From the NCBI GenBank assembly GCA_030706015.1, contig JAUZPI010000021.1, positions 1-53,427 on the forward strand: a stretch of DNA of 53,427 nucleotides, written 5' to 3'. Under the pieces are notes generated by a model, which saw nothing but the letters and a program-made list of their open reading frames with translations, ran no database searches and was not told where the DNA came from. The DNA comes from Bacillota bacterium (GTDB lineage: Bacteria; Bacillota; Clostridia; Clostridiales; Clostridiaceae). Position numbers and translations under genes: made by a program. Of the stretch, positions 24,908 through 34,027 are shown in pieces; within the stretch, counting starts at the first letter, position 1; every line of letters starts with the position of its first letter.

Positions 24908-24957
24908 AAACCCAATTCATAAACTTTGTATATTTATGAACTGGGTTTATTTTTATT
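24908..24957 (+). terminator. Bidirectional intrinsic terminator between nagB and a convergent small gene
   Basis: A 16-nt stem, AAACCCAATTCATAAA (24908-24923) with TTTATGAACTGGGTTT (24933-24948), has a T-rich tail on the plus strand and a six-T run on the minus strand, so it can serve both converging units. Confidence 0.9.
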
Positions 24958-24976
24958 TCCCATAATGTCGCCTTTC

Positions 24977-25249
24977 TTATGAAAAAGTACCTGTTACAAC
25001 CTTATTATAGTCATTAAGGTTTGATAAATTTTTAACTTTTACATTGTTAAAAATATAACTTCTATTATCTGAATAAAGAAGATCAGAAAAAAGAGTATAG
25101 AAGAATGTTGTTGGCACATCTTTAGTTCCTGTAAAATCCAATACTACAGAATCATTTAGGTGATTCATTAAATCTCTTTTTATAATTAAAGCATCCTCAC
25201 AAATCAAGTTTTCTCCTAACACTTCTCTAATTCTTATAACGTAGTTCAA
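24977..25249 (-). CDS. Small DUF4325/STAS-like protein
   Basis: A 90-residue soluble protein. I place the start at TTG 25249, because GGAGGG lies exactly 7 nt before it; the in-frame ATG at 25264 contains that ribosome site and is not usable. The centre, SVVLDFTGTKDVPTTFFYTLFSDLL, matches the beta-helix signature of DUF4325 (STAS-like) proteins, whose members often adjoin ATPase or signalling domains. Here it is free-standing, so its partner is unknown. It converges on nagB with a shared terminator. Confidence 0.65.
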   Translation of the reverse strand: MNYVIRIREVLGENLICEDALIIKRDLMNHLNDSVVLDFTGTKDVPTTFFYTLFSDLLYSDNRSYIFNNVKVKNLSNLNDYNKVVTGTFS

Positions 25250-25460
25250 GTGCAATCCCTCCATAAAATTAGTTTAATATTTAATTATTCAGACTATTAC
25301 GTATATTCATATTATACAAGAAAAAAAGTGAGTTGTCAAACTTTTCACAATTTGTTTGTTCTGAAAATTAAATATTATGCATTAAATAAAAATGTTATTA
25401 ATATAATCTAATATATACATTTATATATACATTAATAATTGATATAAAGGAGATGAGTTT

Positions 25461-25817
25461 ATGGATCAAAACCCTGATAATCAGTCTTTAAATGAGGTAA
25501 CAAGTGATGATAAAAATATGGCCATGCTATTAAATTTACTGGGCATATTTACGGGCTTTATAGGACCACTAATTATTTGGCTGTTATACAAGGAAAAGTC
25601 GCAGTTCATAAATGAAAGTGGAAAGGGGTGTTTAAACTTCCAAATATCCTTTGTGATTTATTACTTTGCAGCATTTATATTAACTTTTATTATTATCGGG
25701 TTAATTGCATTTCCTATACTGGGTATATTATTCCTCATATTTGCTATTAAAGGAACTATAGAAGCCAGTAATGGAAGATTATACGCTTTTCCGATGTCAA
25801 TTACTTTTTTAAAATAA
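25461..25817 (+). CDS. DUF4870 family membrane protein
   Basis: A 118-residue inner-membrane protein with a hydrophilic N-terminus (about 20 residues) and three TM segments. The family pattern is clear: MAMLLNLLGIFTGFIGPLIIWLLYKEKSQFINESGKGCLNFQ, the last part being the conserved amphipathic stretch before TM2, and a C-terminal IEASNGRLYAFPMSI. The function of the family is unknown. AAAGGAGATGAG precedes the ATG. Monocistronic, with its own terminator. Confidence 0.8.
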   Translation: MDQNPDNQSLNEVTSDDKNMAMLLNLLGIFTGFIGPLIIWLLYKEKSQFINESGKGCLNFQISFVIYYFAAFILTFIIIGLIAFPILGILFLIFAIKGTIEASNGRLYAFPMSITFLK

Positions 25818-25841
25818 CATAAAAGGGCTGTGTATAGTTCT

Positions 25842-25883
25842 ACTGTCAGTACTATTAAAAGGGACTGACAGTTTTTATTTTTT
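25842..25883 (+). terminator. Intrinsic terminator after the DUF4870 gene
   Basis: A 9-bp stem ACTGTCAGT (25842-25850) / ACTGACAGT (25864-25872) is followed by TTTTATTTTTT. Confidence 0.88.
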
Positions 25884-26125
25884 AAAATAATTGATTTTTA
25901 TGAATTAAATTGAGCCCTTTGGTGAAACTAAACTATGAAGTCCTAGTTAAAAAAGATTTATACCTCATTTATTGGTTTAGATCCAATTTACAAAGTAACA
26001 TTAAAAAATATCACTATATTTGTTTGACTATAGGATAAATTAGCCACATAACTTGATTTATTTATGTAAATAGTCTAAAATTGCTATTAGTGAAATGATT
26101 TTAATTTACTATATGGAGGTATAAT
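25884..26125. other. Rest of a 308-nt intergenic region upstream of pgi
   Basis: An AT-rich leader without a coding frame. A TTGACT box at 26034-26039 could be a -35, but no convincing -10 lies at the right spacing. No riboswitch or repeat is recognised. Confidence 0.4.
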
Positions 26126-27478
26126 ATGAAAAGTGCTTTGACTTTAGACTTAAGAAACACTAAACCCTATTTACAAGAACATGAAATTCAATATTTACAA
26201 TCAGCGGTAACTGCTGCTCATGATGCACTCCACAATGGGACAGGCGCTGGAAGTGACTTTTTAGGATGGGTCGATCTTCCTGTGAACTATGACAAAGAGG
26301 AATTCGCAAGAATTAAAAAAGCCGCTGAAAAAATACAAAATGATTCTGATGTTCTTATTGTTATAGGAATAGGTGGATCTTATTTAGGAGCAAGAGCTGC
26401 GATAGAGATGCTTTCTCATACTTTTGCTGCAAGTGCTACAAAAGAAGTAAGAAAGAGTCCTCAAATATTCTATGTTGGAAACAATATAAGTTCAACTTAT
26501 ATGGCTGATCTTCTTGAAGTTATAGAAGGTAAAGAAGTGTCAGTTAATGTTATATCAAAATCTGGTACAACTACTGAACCTGCTATTGCATTTAGAATAT
26601 TTAAGGAATATCTTGAAAAGAAATATGGAGTAGAAGAAGCAAGAAAGAGAATATATGCAACTACTGATGCTGCAAAAGGAGCATTAAAGACTTTAGCAGA
26701 TAACGAAGGATATGAAAGTTTTGTTGTTCCAGATAATGTTGGTGGTAGATTCTCAGTATTAACAGCAGTAGGATTACTTCCTATAGCAGCTGCTGGCATC
26801 AGCATTGACGATATGATGAAAGGTGCTGCAGACGCTAGAGAAGCATATTCAAATTCTTGCTTAAAAGAGAATCAATGTTACCAATATGCAGCAGCTAGAA
26901 ATGCACTTTACAGAAAAGGAAAAACAACTGAAATGGTTGTTAATTTTGAGCCAACTCTTCATTACTTCGGTGAATGGTGGAAACAGCTTTTTGGAGAAAG
27001 TGAAGGCAAAGACGGAAAAGGAATATTCCCAGCAGCGGCAGATTTCTCAACAGATCTTCACTCAATGGGTCAATATATACAAGAAGGTTTAAGAAACCTT
27101 ACTGAGACATTCATTAATGTTGAAAAACCAGCAAAAGAAGTTGTAATTGAAGCAGATAAAGAAAACTTAGATGGTTTAAATTTCTTAGCTGGTAAGACAA
27201 TGGACTTCGTAAACAAGCAAGCATTCAGAGGAACTGTTCTTGCACACAATGATGGTGGAGTTCCAGTAATGATAGTTAATGTTCCAGAATTAACAGCTTA
27301 TTATTTTGGATATATGGTTTATTTCTTTGAAAAAGCATGTGGAATTAGCGGTTATCTCTTAGCAGTTAATCCATTTGATCAACCAGGTGTTGAAGCATAC
27401 AAGAAAAATATGTTTGCATTACTTGGAAAACCAGGATTTGAAGATTTAAAGGCTGCTCTTGAACAAAAACTTGACTAA
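26126..27478 (+). CDS. pgi: Glucose-6-phosphate isomerase
   Basis: A 450-residue glycolytic enzyme interconverting glucose-6-P and fructose-6-P. The phosphate-binding IGIGGSYLGARAAIEML, the SKSGTTTEPAIAFR motif, the NVGGRFSVLTAVGLLP block, the active-site DLHSMGQYIQEG and the C-terminal PFDQPGVEAYKKNMFALLG are intact; the size is that of Gram-positive enzymes. TGGAGG is a good ribosome site. It is followed after 2 nt by the yaiI-like gene. Together with nagAB and pullulanase nearby it links amino-sugar and glycogen breakdown to glycolysis. Confidence 0.98.
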   Translation: MKSALTLDLRNTKPYLQEHEIQYLQSAVTAAHDALHNGTGAGSDFLGWVDLPVNYDKEEFARIKKAAEKIQNDSDVLIVIGIGGSYLGARAAIEMLSHTFAASATKEVRKSPQIFYVGNNISSTYMADLLEVIEGKEVSVNVISKSGTTTEPAIAFRIFKEYLEKKYGVEEARKRIYATTDAAKGALKTLADNEGYESFVVPDNVGGRFSVLTAVGLLPIAAAGISIDDMMKGAADAREAYSNSCLKENQCYQYAAARNALYRKGKTTEMVVNFEPTLHYFGEWWKQLFGESEGKDGKGIFPAAADFSTDLHSMGQYIQEGLRNLTETFINVEKPAKEVVIEADKENLDGLNFLAGKTMDFVNKQAFRGTVLAHNDGGVPVMIVNVPELTAYYFGYMVYFFEKACGISGYLLAVNPFDQPGVEAYKKNMFALLGKPGFEDLKAALEQKLD

Positions 27479-27480
27479 TT

Positions 27481-27924
27481 ATGCGAATAATAGTTGATGG
27501 AGATGCATGCCCAGGTAAAGAATTAATAGAAATGGCAGCCAAGGAATATAATATAGAGGTTATCATTTATTGTAACATTAATCATGCAATTAAGAGTAAT
27601 TATAGCAGAGTAATTCAAGTAGATAGCGGCTTTCAAAGTGTTGATATGAAGGTAGCTAATGAAGCAAAGGCAAACGATATCGTGGTAACGCAGGATTATG
27701 GTGTTGCTGCTATGGTTTTGGGTAAAAAATGTTTTGCTATTAGTCCTAAAGGAAATATTTATGATAACGAGAATATTGATAGATTGTTATTTGAAAGACA
27801 CATTTCTCAGAAAGTTAGGAGAGGCGGCGGAAGAACCTCTAATCCTAAAAAAAGAAATGAAGATGATAACAAAAGACTATATAATAATCTGAAAAAACTT
27901 ATTATAAAACTGGCAAGCCTTTAA
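27481..27924 (+). CDS. YaiI/YqxD family protein (DUF188, PIN-like fold)
   Basis: A 147-residue soluble protein. The N-terminal DGDACPGKELIEMAAKEY, the central QDYGVAAMVLGKKCFAISPKG and the C-terminal RRGGGRTSNPKKR are family hallmarks. The conserved acidic residues fit a PIN-like nuclease fold, but no activity is established for the family. It starts only 2 nt after the pgi stop and has no visible Shine-Dalgarno sequence, which suggests translational coupling to pgi. Confidence 0.85.
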   Translation: MRIIVDGDACPGKELIEMAAKEYNIEVIIYCNINHAIKSNYSRVIQVDSGFQSVDMKVANEAKANDIVVTQDYGVAAMVLGKKCFAISPKGNIYDNENIDRLLFERHISQKVRRGGGRTSNPKKRNEDDNKRLYNNLKKLIIKLASL

Positions 27925-27928
27925 CGAT

Positions 27929-27968
27929 AAAGGAATCTTCTAAAAAAAGAAGATTCCTTTTATATTTT
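27929..27968 (+). terminator. Intrinsic terminator after pgi-yaiI
   Basis: A perfect 13-bp stem, AAAGGAATCTTCT (27929-27941) with AGAAGATTCCTTT (27948-27960), is followed by TATATTTT. It lies between convergent genes. Confidence 0.85.
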
Positions 27969-27998
27969 CATATAAAAAGAATCTATTTTTATTTTTAT

Positions 27999-30152
27999 TT
28001 ATGCTTCGCTGTATAAAACATTAATATCTATGTTATCAACATTAATATTGTGCTCAGCAATTTTAATAGTGTTTATATTAGAAGAATGTTTATTTACAAC
28101 AAGATTCCAAGTTCCATCTGGTAATGGAATATTTACAGATGAATTATTTGCGTTATAAATAACCATAATCCTTTTCCAATTATCTTTGCCAGAAGGATCG
28201 TTTAGCACAAATGCAATGGTGTTTTTAGGTGTATTGTTAATAAACATAATATTTTTCTTTATTTCCTGAGAGGAAGTCATTCTAAAAGCTGGATGATATT
28301 TTCTAAGTTCAACTAGGCATTTAGTGAAGTTAAATACATCTAAATACTGATATTTTCTATCCCAATCTATCCAATTAATGCTGTCTCTAGAATTATAGCT
28401 GTCCTCAACTCCATTCTTTGTTCTGCAGAATTCACACCCTGAATGAAGGAATGGTATCCCTTGAGAAGTTAACACTATTCCTAGCGCTAGTTTATGCCTA
28501 TCCATTTTTAATTGCTCGTTCTCAGATTCGTTCGTGTGGTTTATTTTATCCCATAAGGTATTATTATCATGACAAGATACATAATTAACAGATTGTTCTG
28601 GAGAAGTAAAAACTCCCTTTAATGCTTCACTGTAACCATCTATGCATCCGATAACTGAAAGCTTGATCTTGTCTTCTAAGCCTTGTTTACCATTTACAAA
28701 ACCGCCATCCTTAAAGTAAAAAACACTACCTTTAACTGAATCTCTTATTATATCATTAAAATAACCGATTTTAGGAGTTTTAGAAGAGTTTGCTATAATA
28801 GCTTTACTCTCTTTTGGTATATTAGTAGTTAATTCCCAACCTTCACCATAAAGCATAATAGGTCTGTTAAACTCATCTAAACCCTTTCTGATTAAATTCA
28901 TAGTGTCAATATCATGAATTCCCATAAGGTCAAATCTAAAACCGTCAAGATGATATTCTTTAGTCCAATATAAAACTGAATCTACTATAAACTTTCTCAT
29001 CATTTTGTTTTCGGAAGCGGTATCATTACCACATCCACTTCCGTTGGTAAGTGCTCCATCATTCCATCTTCTGAAATAATATCCAGGAAATATTTTTGAA
29101 AAGTTGCTTTCTCCCACACTTATCATATGGTTATAAACTACATCCATATTTATAGATAATCCATTTTTGTGAAAAGCTTGAACCATTTGCTTCAGCTCAA
29201 GAATTCTGCATTTTGGATCATATGGATTTGTAGCATAACTTCCTTCTGGAGCGTTATAGTTTTGGGGGTCGTATCCCCAATTATATTTAATTGGATTTTT
29301 TTCATCAACGCTATTATAACTGAAATCGAACATAGGCATTATTTGAACATGAGTTACACCTAATTCCAGCATATGGTTCAAAGCTGTTGGTAAATTATTT
29401 ACAGATAACGTATGCTCATCGGTCAAACCTAAAAACTTACCCTTATTAATAACACCACTGTTAGGGTTTATAGTAACATCTCTAATAGAAATTTCATAAA
29501 TAACTGCATCAGTAAAACTTTCTAGATTATTTGGTGAGAAATCTTTATCCCAATCCTTTGGATCAGTATCATTCATATTAATTACAGCGCCTCTAAGTCC
29601 ATTTACCCCAAGTGCCTTAGCATATGGGTCCACTGCTTCATTAATCTTGTTGTAGGCTTCAACCTCATATGTATAGAAGAAACCATCAAGGTTTTCGTTT
29701 ACAATAACTGTCCAAATTCCTTTTTCTTCCTCTGACATATGGATTTTTGTTGGAGTCTCAGTTACGGCAACATCGCCATTTTTATATAATAGCAGGTTTA
29801 CTGATGAAGCAACTGGTGACCACACTTTAAATTTTGTTTTATGCACATTATATTCAATGCCAAGCTTTCCATCATAAAAGTATCTAGAATTAAATGCCTC
29901 TGATGAGAAAAGTCTGTAATAATTACATTTTATATTTAAAGTGTTATCATATATAAGAGAACACTCTTTTTTTATATTGATTTCATTTGATAAAATTAAG
30001 ATTGCCATATTATCATTTGTAGATATTCTTTCTACAGGGATAATCTCATCATTATTCATTATTTGGAATTTAGAAGTCATAAATTCTGAAAAGTTGTCCA
30101 CAGTTATCTTAATTTTATTAAAATCTATAACCGCCGCTTGGATAATATTCAT
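27999..30152 (-). CDS. pulA: Type I pullulanase (GH13 debranching enzyme), intracellular
   Basis: A 717-residue glycoside hydrolase that cleaves alpha-1,6 branches of pullulan, glycogen or starch-derived dextrins. The N-terminal domain and CBM48-like module (about 100-190, SPVASSVNLLLYKNG) precede the GH13 barrel. The pullulanase signature YNWGYDP is present, with the nucleophile Asp408 in FRFDLMG, the acid/base Glu437 in LYGEGWE and the transition-state Asp in SCHDNNTLW. No signal peptide is seen, so it acts in the cytoplasm, fitting glycogen turnover next to pgi. GGGGG lies 7 nt before the ATG. It is divergently transcribed from the repeat protein at 30304. Confidence 0.94.
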   Translation of the reverse strand: MNIIQAAVIDFNKIKITVDNFSEFMTSKFQIMNNDEIIPVERISTNDNMAILILSNEINIKKECSLIYDNTLNIKCNYYRLFSSEAFNSRYFYDGKLGIEYNVHKTKFKVWSPVASSVNLLLYKNGDVAVTETPTKIHMSEEEKGIWTVIVNENLDGFFYTYEVEAYNKINEAVDPYAKALGVNGLRGAVINMNDTDPKDWDKDFSPNNLESFTDAVIYEISIRDVTINPNSGVINKGKFLGLTDEHTLSVNNLPTALNHMLELGVTHVQIMPMFDFSYNSVDEKNPIKYNWGYDPQNYNAPEGSYATNPYDPKCRILELKQMVQAFHKNGLSINMDVVYNHMISVGESNFSKIFPGYYFRRWNDGALTNGSGCGNDTASENKMMRKFIVDSVLYWTKEYHLDGFRFDLMGIHDIDTMNLIRKGLDEFNRPIMLYGEGWELTTNIPKESKAIIANSSKTPKIGYFNDIIRDSVKGSVFYFKDGGFVNGKQGLEDKIKLSVIGCIDGYSEALKGVFTSPEQSVNYVSCHDNNTLWDKINHTNESENEQLKMDRHKLALGIVLTSQGIPFLHSGCEFCRTKNGVEDSYNSRDSINWIDWDRKYQYLDVFNFTKCLVELRKYHPAFRMTSSQEIKKNIMFINNTPKNTIAFVLNDPSGKDNWKRIMVIYNANNSSVNIPLPDGTWNLVVNKHSSNINTIKIAEHNINVDNIDINVLYSEA

Positions 30153-30186
30153 TTGTATCCCCCTTTACTGAACATAGAAATTAACG

Positions 30187-30271
30187 AACAAGGTCCTACT
30201 AATTATAATATTAGATTATAATAAAAATGTAAACAAAAACCTTGTTACAAAATATGGTATTATAGTATAAT
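30187..30271. promoter_or_regulatory. Divergent promoters of pulA and the repeat-protein gene with an inverted repeat
   Basis: On the plus strand TTGTTA (30242-30247), an 18-nt spacer and TATAAT (30266-30271) form the repeat-protein promoter. On the minus strand a TTTACA, 17-nt spacer, TATTAT promoter is readable for pulA between about 30231 and 30203. The arms AACAAGGT (30187-30194) and ACCTTGTT (30239-30246) are perfect inverted copies; one overlaps the plus-strand -35, the other lies near the pulA start. The promoters are good; an operator role is inference. Confidence 0.6.
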
Positions 30272-30303
30272 AAAGCATGGTTATATGAGAGGATGAAGGT
30301 ATT

Positions 30304-32307
30304 ATGAATGAATTTCCAATTGAATTTGACAATGAAAGTCCACAAGAAAAAAACAAAAAAATAACCATCAAAATAAATTATAAACTAGAGGATGATTTGC
30401 TGTATAAGTTTATTATTGGTAGTGAGGGTAAGTGGAGCACTCTGAAGGACTTTTCAGAAGATATGGATGCAATTTGGGTACCAGACAGAGAAGGGATTTA
30501 TACTATAATGGTTCAAGCTCGAAAAAAGGAAGAACAAAAGCCCTTTAATTATGTTTCAAAATGCAATTATGTAATAGGACAATCTGATAAATTACTAATA
30601 ACTGATGTGAAATTAGATAAATATAAGTTAACTGTCGGAGAAAAGAACACTGTAGTTGTAACAGCAAATGAAGAAAATTTATTATATAGATATAAAGTTA
30701 GAGAAGATAAAACATGGCATATCATTATGGACTATGTTACTAAAAACGCGATTACTTGGACCCCTAAGTTTCCAGGAAAACAAGAATTAGTAGTTCAGTG
30801 TAAAAGATTTGATTCACAGGACAACTTTGATGACTCTCAAAAGGTTATTTTTGATGTGCTTCCAGCAACAAAGGTAGAAATAGTTGATTTCAAATGCCTG
30901 AGCTCAGAATTATACCAAGATAATGAAATTACTTTTCAAGTTGAGGCAAGCTATGAAGATACTAGGATGGTTTTGTATAGGTTTATGCGAATAGATAGAG
31001 AGGGAAATACACAAATTATTCAAGATTATTCTACAAAAAGAATAGTAAGCTATTTTGAAAAGGAAAGTGGAGAATTTAAGCTGCTTTGTTTGGCTAAAGA
31101 CATGTATTCACCAAGTGCCTATGATGACCGAGCTGTTATTTCCTATAAAATAAAGAAATATAAAGAGGTAAACATACACAGTTTTACAACAGATGTGAGT
31201 TCTCCGCAGCTTTGTGAGACAACAGTAACCTTAAAAGCTATTGCTGAGGGGGGCCGGGATTTACGCTATAGGTTTATAATTGATGGCAATTATGGTGAAG
31301 ACAGTGGATATATTAAGGAAAGTAACTATATTTGGAATACAAAAGCACCTGGAAAATATAAAATTAATCTGATGATTAAAGATGTATCCTTTGAGGGGAA
31401 AAGTGAAGCAGAGAGTAGTCTTGAGTTTGCCATAGACGAGGTAAGCAGGAGTCCTGTTAAAATTAACGATGTGATTTTAGATAGGAATACTAATTTGCTC
31501 GTAGGGGAAGTAGTCAATATAAAGACCATTGCAGAAGGTGGCATTGACCTCAGATATGCTTTTGTAGTCACGAAGAATGGTAAAGTTAATGAAAGTATTT
31601 CTTATGGTACATGTAATTTTGTAAACTTTACTCCAGAGGAAGAAGGAGAGTATGAATTAGAAATTAGAGTGAAAGATAAATATTCCATAAAGGAATATGA
31701 TGCACATTCATTAATACATATTAATGCCTCTAAGTTTTTAGCGGCTAACATTGATTACGTTCTTATATCTAAAAAAGATTACTTTCTTATTGGCGATCAG
31801 ATTAAAATTGATGTAATTACTCAAAATACAGGTCAAACTTTGATTAAATATGGTTTATATATAAATGGAAACAAGGTGGAACAGGGTATATATTCAGAAG
31901 ATAAAAGTTATATAATTACCCCTAAAGTCAGCGGCATTTATAATGTAGAAATATTCGCAAAGAATAAAAATAGTGACAAGGATTTCGATCATAAGAAATT
32001 AATAAAGGTAATTGTACATGACAGCCTAAAGATTGCTAATACAAGAATTGAATGTGACAAAACAAAACCTGTTGTTAATGAGGCCATAACTTTGACTGCT
32101 CACAGTGAAGGTGGGAAAGAGGTTGTATATGAATTTTATATGATGGAAAAAGGAGAATGGAATTTAGTTCAGGAATATAGTAGAAAAAATTACTATGTAT
32201 TTATGCCTTTTAACAGGGGAAAATATAAAATTCTAGTTTTTTGCAAGAGTCAATTTAAAAAATGCAGCTATGAAGATTATAGTTTGATAGAATTTGATGT
32301 TAGCTAA
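30304..32307 (+). CDS. Seven-repeat triple-tyrosine (Y_Y_Y) domain protein
   Basis: A 667-residue protein built of about seven beta-sandwich repeats of 90-95 residues, and nothing else. Each repeat has a phrase like (L/V)(L/R)Y+F, then a Trp/Tyr strand, then G+Y.(I/L).(V/I)..K. Examples begin LLYKFIIGSEGKW, LLYRYKVREDKTW, VLYRFMRIDREG, LRYRFIIDGNYG, LRYAFVVTKNG, LIKYGLYINGN and VVYEFYMMEKGEW. This is the Y_Y_Y module usually seen periplasmically in two-component sensors. Here there is no signal peptide, TM segment or kinase, so it is apparently cytoplasmic. Annotation in clostridia is usually triple tyrosine motif protein of unknown function. Divergent from pulA. Confidence 0.75.
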   Translation: MNEFPIEFDNESPQEKNKKITIKINYKLEDDLLYKFIIGSEGKWSTLKDFSEDMDAIWVPDREGIYTIMVQARKKEEQKPFNYVSKCNYVIGQSDKLLITDVKLDKYKLTVGEKNTVVVTANEENLLYRYKVREDKTWHIIMDYVTKNAITWTPKFPGKQELVVQCKRFDSQDNFDDSQKVIFDVLPATKVEIVDFKCLSSELYQDNEITFQVEASYEDTRMVLYRFMRIDREGNTQIIQDYSTKRIVSYFEKESGEFKLLCLAKDMYSPSAYDDRAVISYKIKKYKEVNIHSFTTDVSSPQLCETTVTLKAIAEGGRDLRYRFIIDGNYGEDSGYIKESNYIWNTKAPGKYKINLMIKDVSFEGKSEAESSLEFAIDEVSRSPVKINDVILDRNTNLLVGEVVNIKTIAEGGIDLRYAFVVTKNGKVNESISYGTCNFVNFTPEEEGEYELEIRVKDKYSIKEYDAHSLIHINASKFLAANIDYVLISKKDYFLIGDQIKIDVITQNTGQTLIKYGLYINGNKVEQGIYSEDKSYIITPKVSGIYNVEIFAKNKNSDKDFDHKKLIKVIVHDSLKIANTRIECDKTKPVVNEAITLTAHSEGGKEVVYEFYMMEKGEWNLVQEYSRKNYYVFMPFNRGKYKILVFCKSQFKKCSYEDYSLIEFDVS

Positions 32308-32400
32308 ATTTGGTGTTTTATAAATAAAATATTAGGTGAAACATGTACGATTAAGGTGTATAATAGATTATAGTTATTACAGAGTAATGAGGTGAAAATA

Positions 32401-33069
32401 GTGGAAGTAAATAGTGCTAAAAGTGCATTGCAGTCTCAAATGATGATGAGTTTATTCAAAGAGATGATGGGCGACTCTACGTCTTTTCAAATGGTTATGG
32501 AGAGCCTTATGCAGGCATCTACAAATAGCGATGGAACTATAGATTTTAACAAGCTTGGTTTGGACGGAAATATGGATTTAAGTCAACTTGGATATGGACA
32601 AGGCACTCCGTTATATAATAGTCCTGAAAGTGCTTATTCAATAGGGGCGGCTGCTGATCATGTTAAATCATCCATAAGCAGCGGCAGTGCTACCATAGAA
32701 CAAGCTATTGAAAATGCATCCCAAAAATACGGTGTAGATGCTGACCTTATTCGTGCTGTTATTAAGCAGGAATCCTCCTTTAATCCTAATTCAACTTCTG
32801 GAGCTGGTGCCATGGGACTTATGCAGCTTATGCCTTCAACAGCTAAAGAACTTGGAGTAAGCAATGCTTACGATGTTCAGCAGAATGTTGATGGTGGCAC
32901 AAAGTATCTAAAAGGATTGCTAGATATGTATGCTGATAATAAGAAACTAGCATTAGCTGCTTATAATGCTGGCCCTGGAGCGGTTAAATCAAAAAATGGA
33001 GATATAACTCAGCTTCCATATGAGACAAGAGACTATGTGACTAAGGTTATGAAATATTATGGTAAGTAA
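32401..33069 (+). CDS. Lytic transglycosylase domain (SLT, Slt70-type) protein
   Basis: A 222-residue protein. The start is GTG at 32401, 6 nt after GAGGTG; the in-frame GTG at 32392 is inside that ribosome site. The C-terminal SLT domain (about 105-222) has the catalytic Glu124 in IKQESSFNPNS, then GAMGLMQLMPSTA, NVDGGTKYLKGLL and ALAAYNAGPGAV, so it should cleave peptidoglycan to anhydromuropeptides. The N-terminal 100 residues are polar and low-complexity, with no recognisable signal peptide or anchor. How it reaches the wall is open; release in the mother cell or an unconventional route are possibilities. Confidence 0.88.
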   Translation: MEVNSAKSALQSQMMMSLFKEMMGDSTSFQMVMESLMQASTNSDGTIDFNKLGLDGNMDLSQLGYGQGTPLYNSPESAYSIGAAADHVKSSISSGSATIEQAIENASQKYGVDADLIRAVIKQESSFNPNSTSGAGAMGLMQLMPSTAKELGVSNAYDVQQNVDGGTKYLKGLLDMYADNKKLALAAYNAGPGAVKSKNGDITQLPYETRDYVTKVMKYYGK

Positions 33070-33150
33070 TAGATAAACTAGAAACTGAATGAAAAATTAT
33101 TTTTGCTTAAGGTACTGAAAGTATAATTTTTTATTTAAGTGCTTATTATA

Positions 33151-33187
33151 GAAAAGTCCCCTAGTTACAAGGAGGGCTTTTCTTTTT
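33151..33187 (+). terminator. Intrinsic terminator after the transglycosylase gene
   Basis: A 9-bp stem, GAAAAGTCC (33151-33159) with GGGCTTTTC (33174-33182), is followed by TTTTT. Confidence 0.85.
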
Positions 33188-33234
33188 AATATATAATTAT
33201 TTTTAGATTCAGCATATGAAAAGAGGTAGTAAAT

Positions 33235-33951
33235 ATGGAAAGGTTAGATAAAGTTCTTTCTAATTTAGGGTTTGGCTCTAGAAAGGATGTAAAAGGAATC
33301 GTAAAGGATGGAGCTGTAGAGGTAGATGGAGTGGTTGCTAAGAGCAGTAATATGCAGGTGGATCCAGAGAAAAGCAAAATAACTGTTAATGGCGAGATAG
33401 TTAGATATAGAAAGTTTATATATCTTATGATGAATAAACCTGATGGAGTTGTTTCTGCCACCTTTGATAATTATGATGAGACTGTGATAGATTTATTAGA
33501 AGAAGAATATCAAGTGTTTGAGCCATTTCCTGTTGGAAGATTAGATAAAGACACTGTTGGATTACTTTTACTTACTAATGATGGAGAATTGAATCATAGA
33601 CTAATTTCTCCCAAGTGGCATGTAGACAAAATATATTATGCAGAGATAAATACTAGAGTGGATGAGAGTGACGTGGAAGCATTTGAGAAGGGGATAGTAT
33701 TAGATGACGGATATAAATGTATGCCAGGCAAGCTTGAAATAATTAATTCGAATGAAGATGGTTCAGAGGTTTATGTAACTATACAAGAAGGCAAGTTTCA
33801 CCAAGTTAAAAGAATGTTTCAAAGCTTAGATAAAAGGGTAGTGTATTTGAAGAGAGTACAGTTTGGAGGACTATCGTTAGATGAAAAACTGCCGGAAGGA
33901 AGCTATAGAGAACTTACTGAGGAAGAACTAGAAAAACTTAAGAGTGTTTAA
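33235..33951 (+). CDS. rsuA: 16S rRNA pseudouridine(516) synthase (RsuA/RluB family)
   Basis: A 238-residue RNA-modifying enzyme. The N-terminal S4 RNA-binding domain (ERLDKVLSNLGFGSRKDVKGIV) is followed by the synthase core with KPDGVVSAT, the catalytic aspartate motif GRLDKDTVGLLLLTNDGELNHRL, and the C-terminal QEGKFHQVKRMFQSL. Family length and motifs are complete. The exact target (16S U516 versus a 23S position) is the usual assignment for this subgroup rather than something the sequence proves. AAAGAGG precedes the ATG. Monocistronic. Confidence 0.9.
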   Translation: MERLDKVLSNLGFGSRKDVKGIVKDGAVEVDGVVAKSSNMQVDPEKSKITVNGEIVRYRKFIYLMMNKPDGVVSATFDNYDETVIDLLEEEYQVFEPFPVGRLDKDTVGLLLLTNDGELNHRLISPKWHVDKIYYAEINTRVDESDVEAFEKGIVLDDGYKCMPGKLEIINSNEDGSEVYVTIQEGKFHQVKRMFQSLDKRVVYLKRVQFGGLSLDEKLPEGSYRELTEEELEKLKSV

Positions 33952-34027
33952 TGCACGTACATTTGTATACATATGAAAGAAAAAAACCATTTTAAAAACT
34001 ATTTTACAACAAATTCTGCAAAAATAC

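Noticed and set aside
4146..30251. Shared CCTTGTTACA at the -35 of the hydrogenase and repeat-protein promoters
   Set aside because: A 10-mer centred on a -35-like TTGTTA in an AT-rich genome is not strong evidence of common regulation; left as coincidence.
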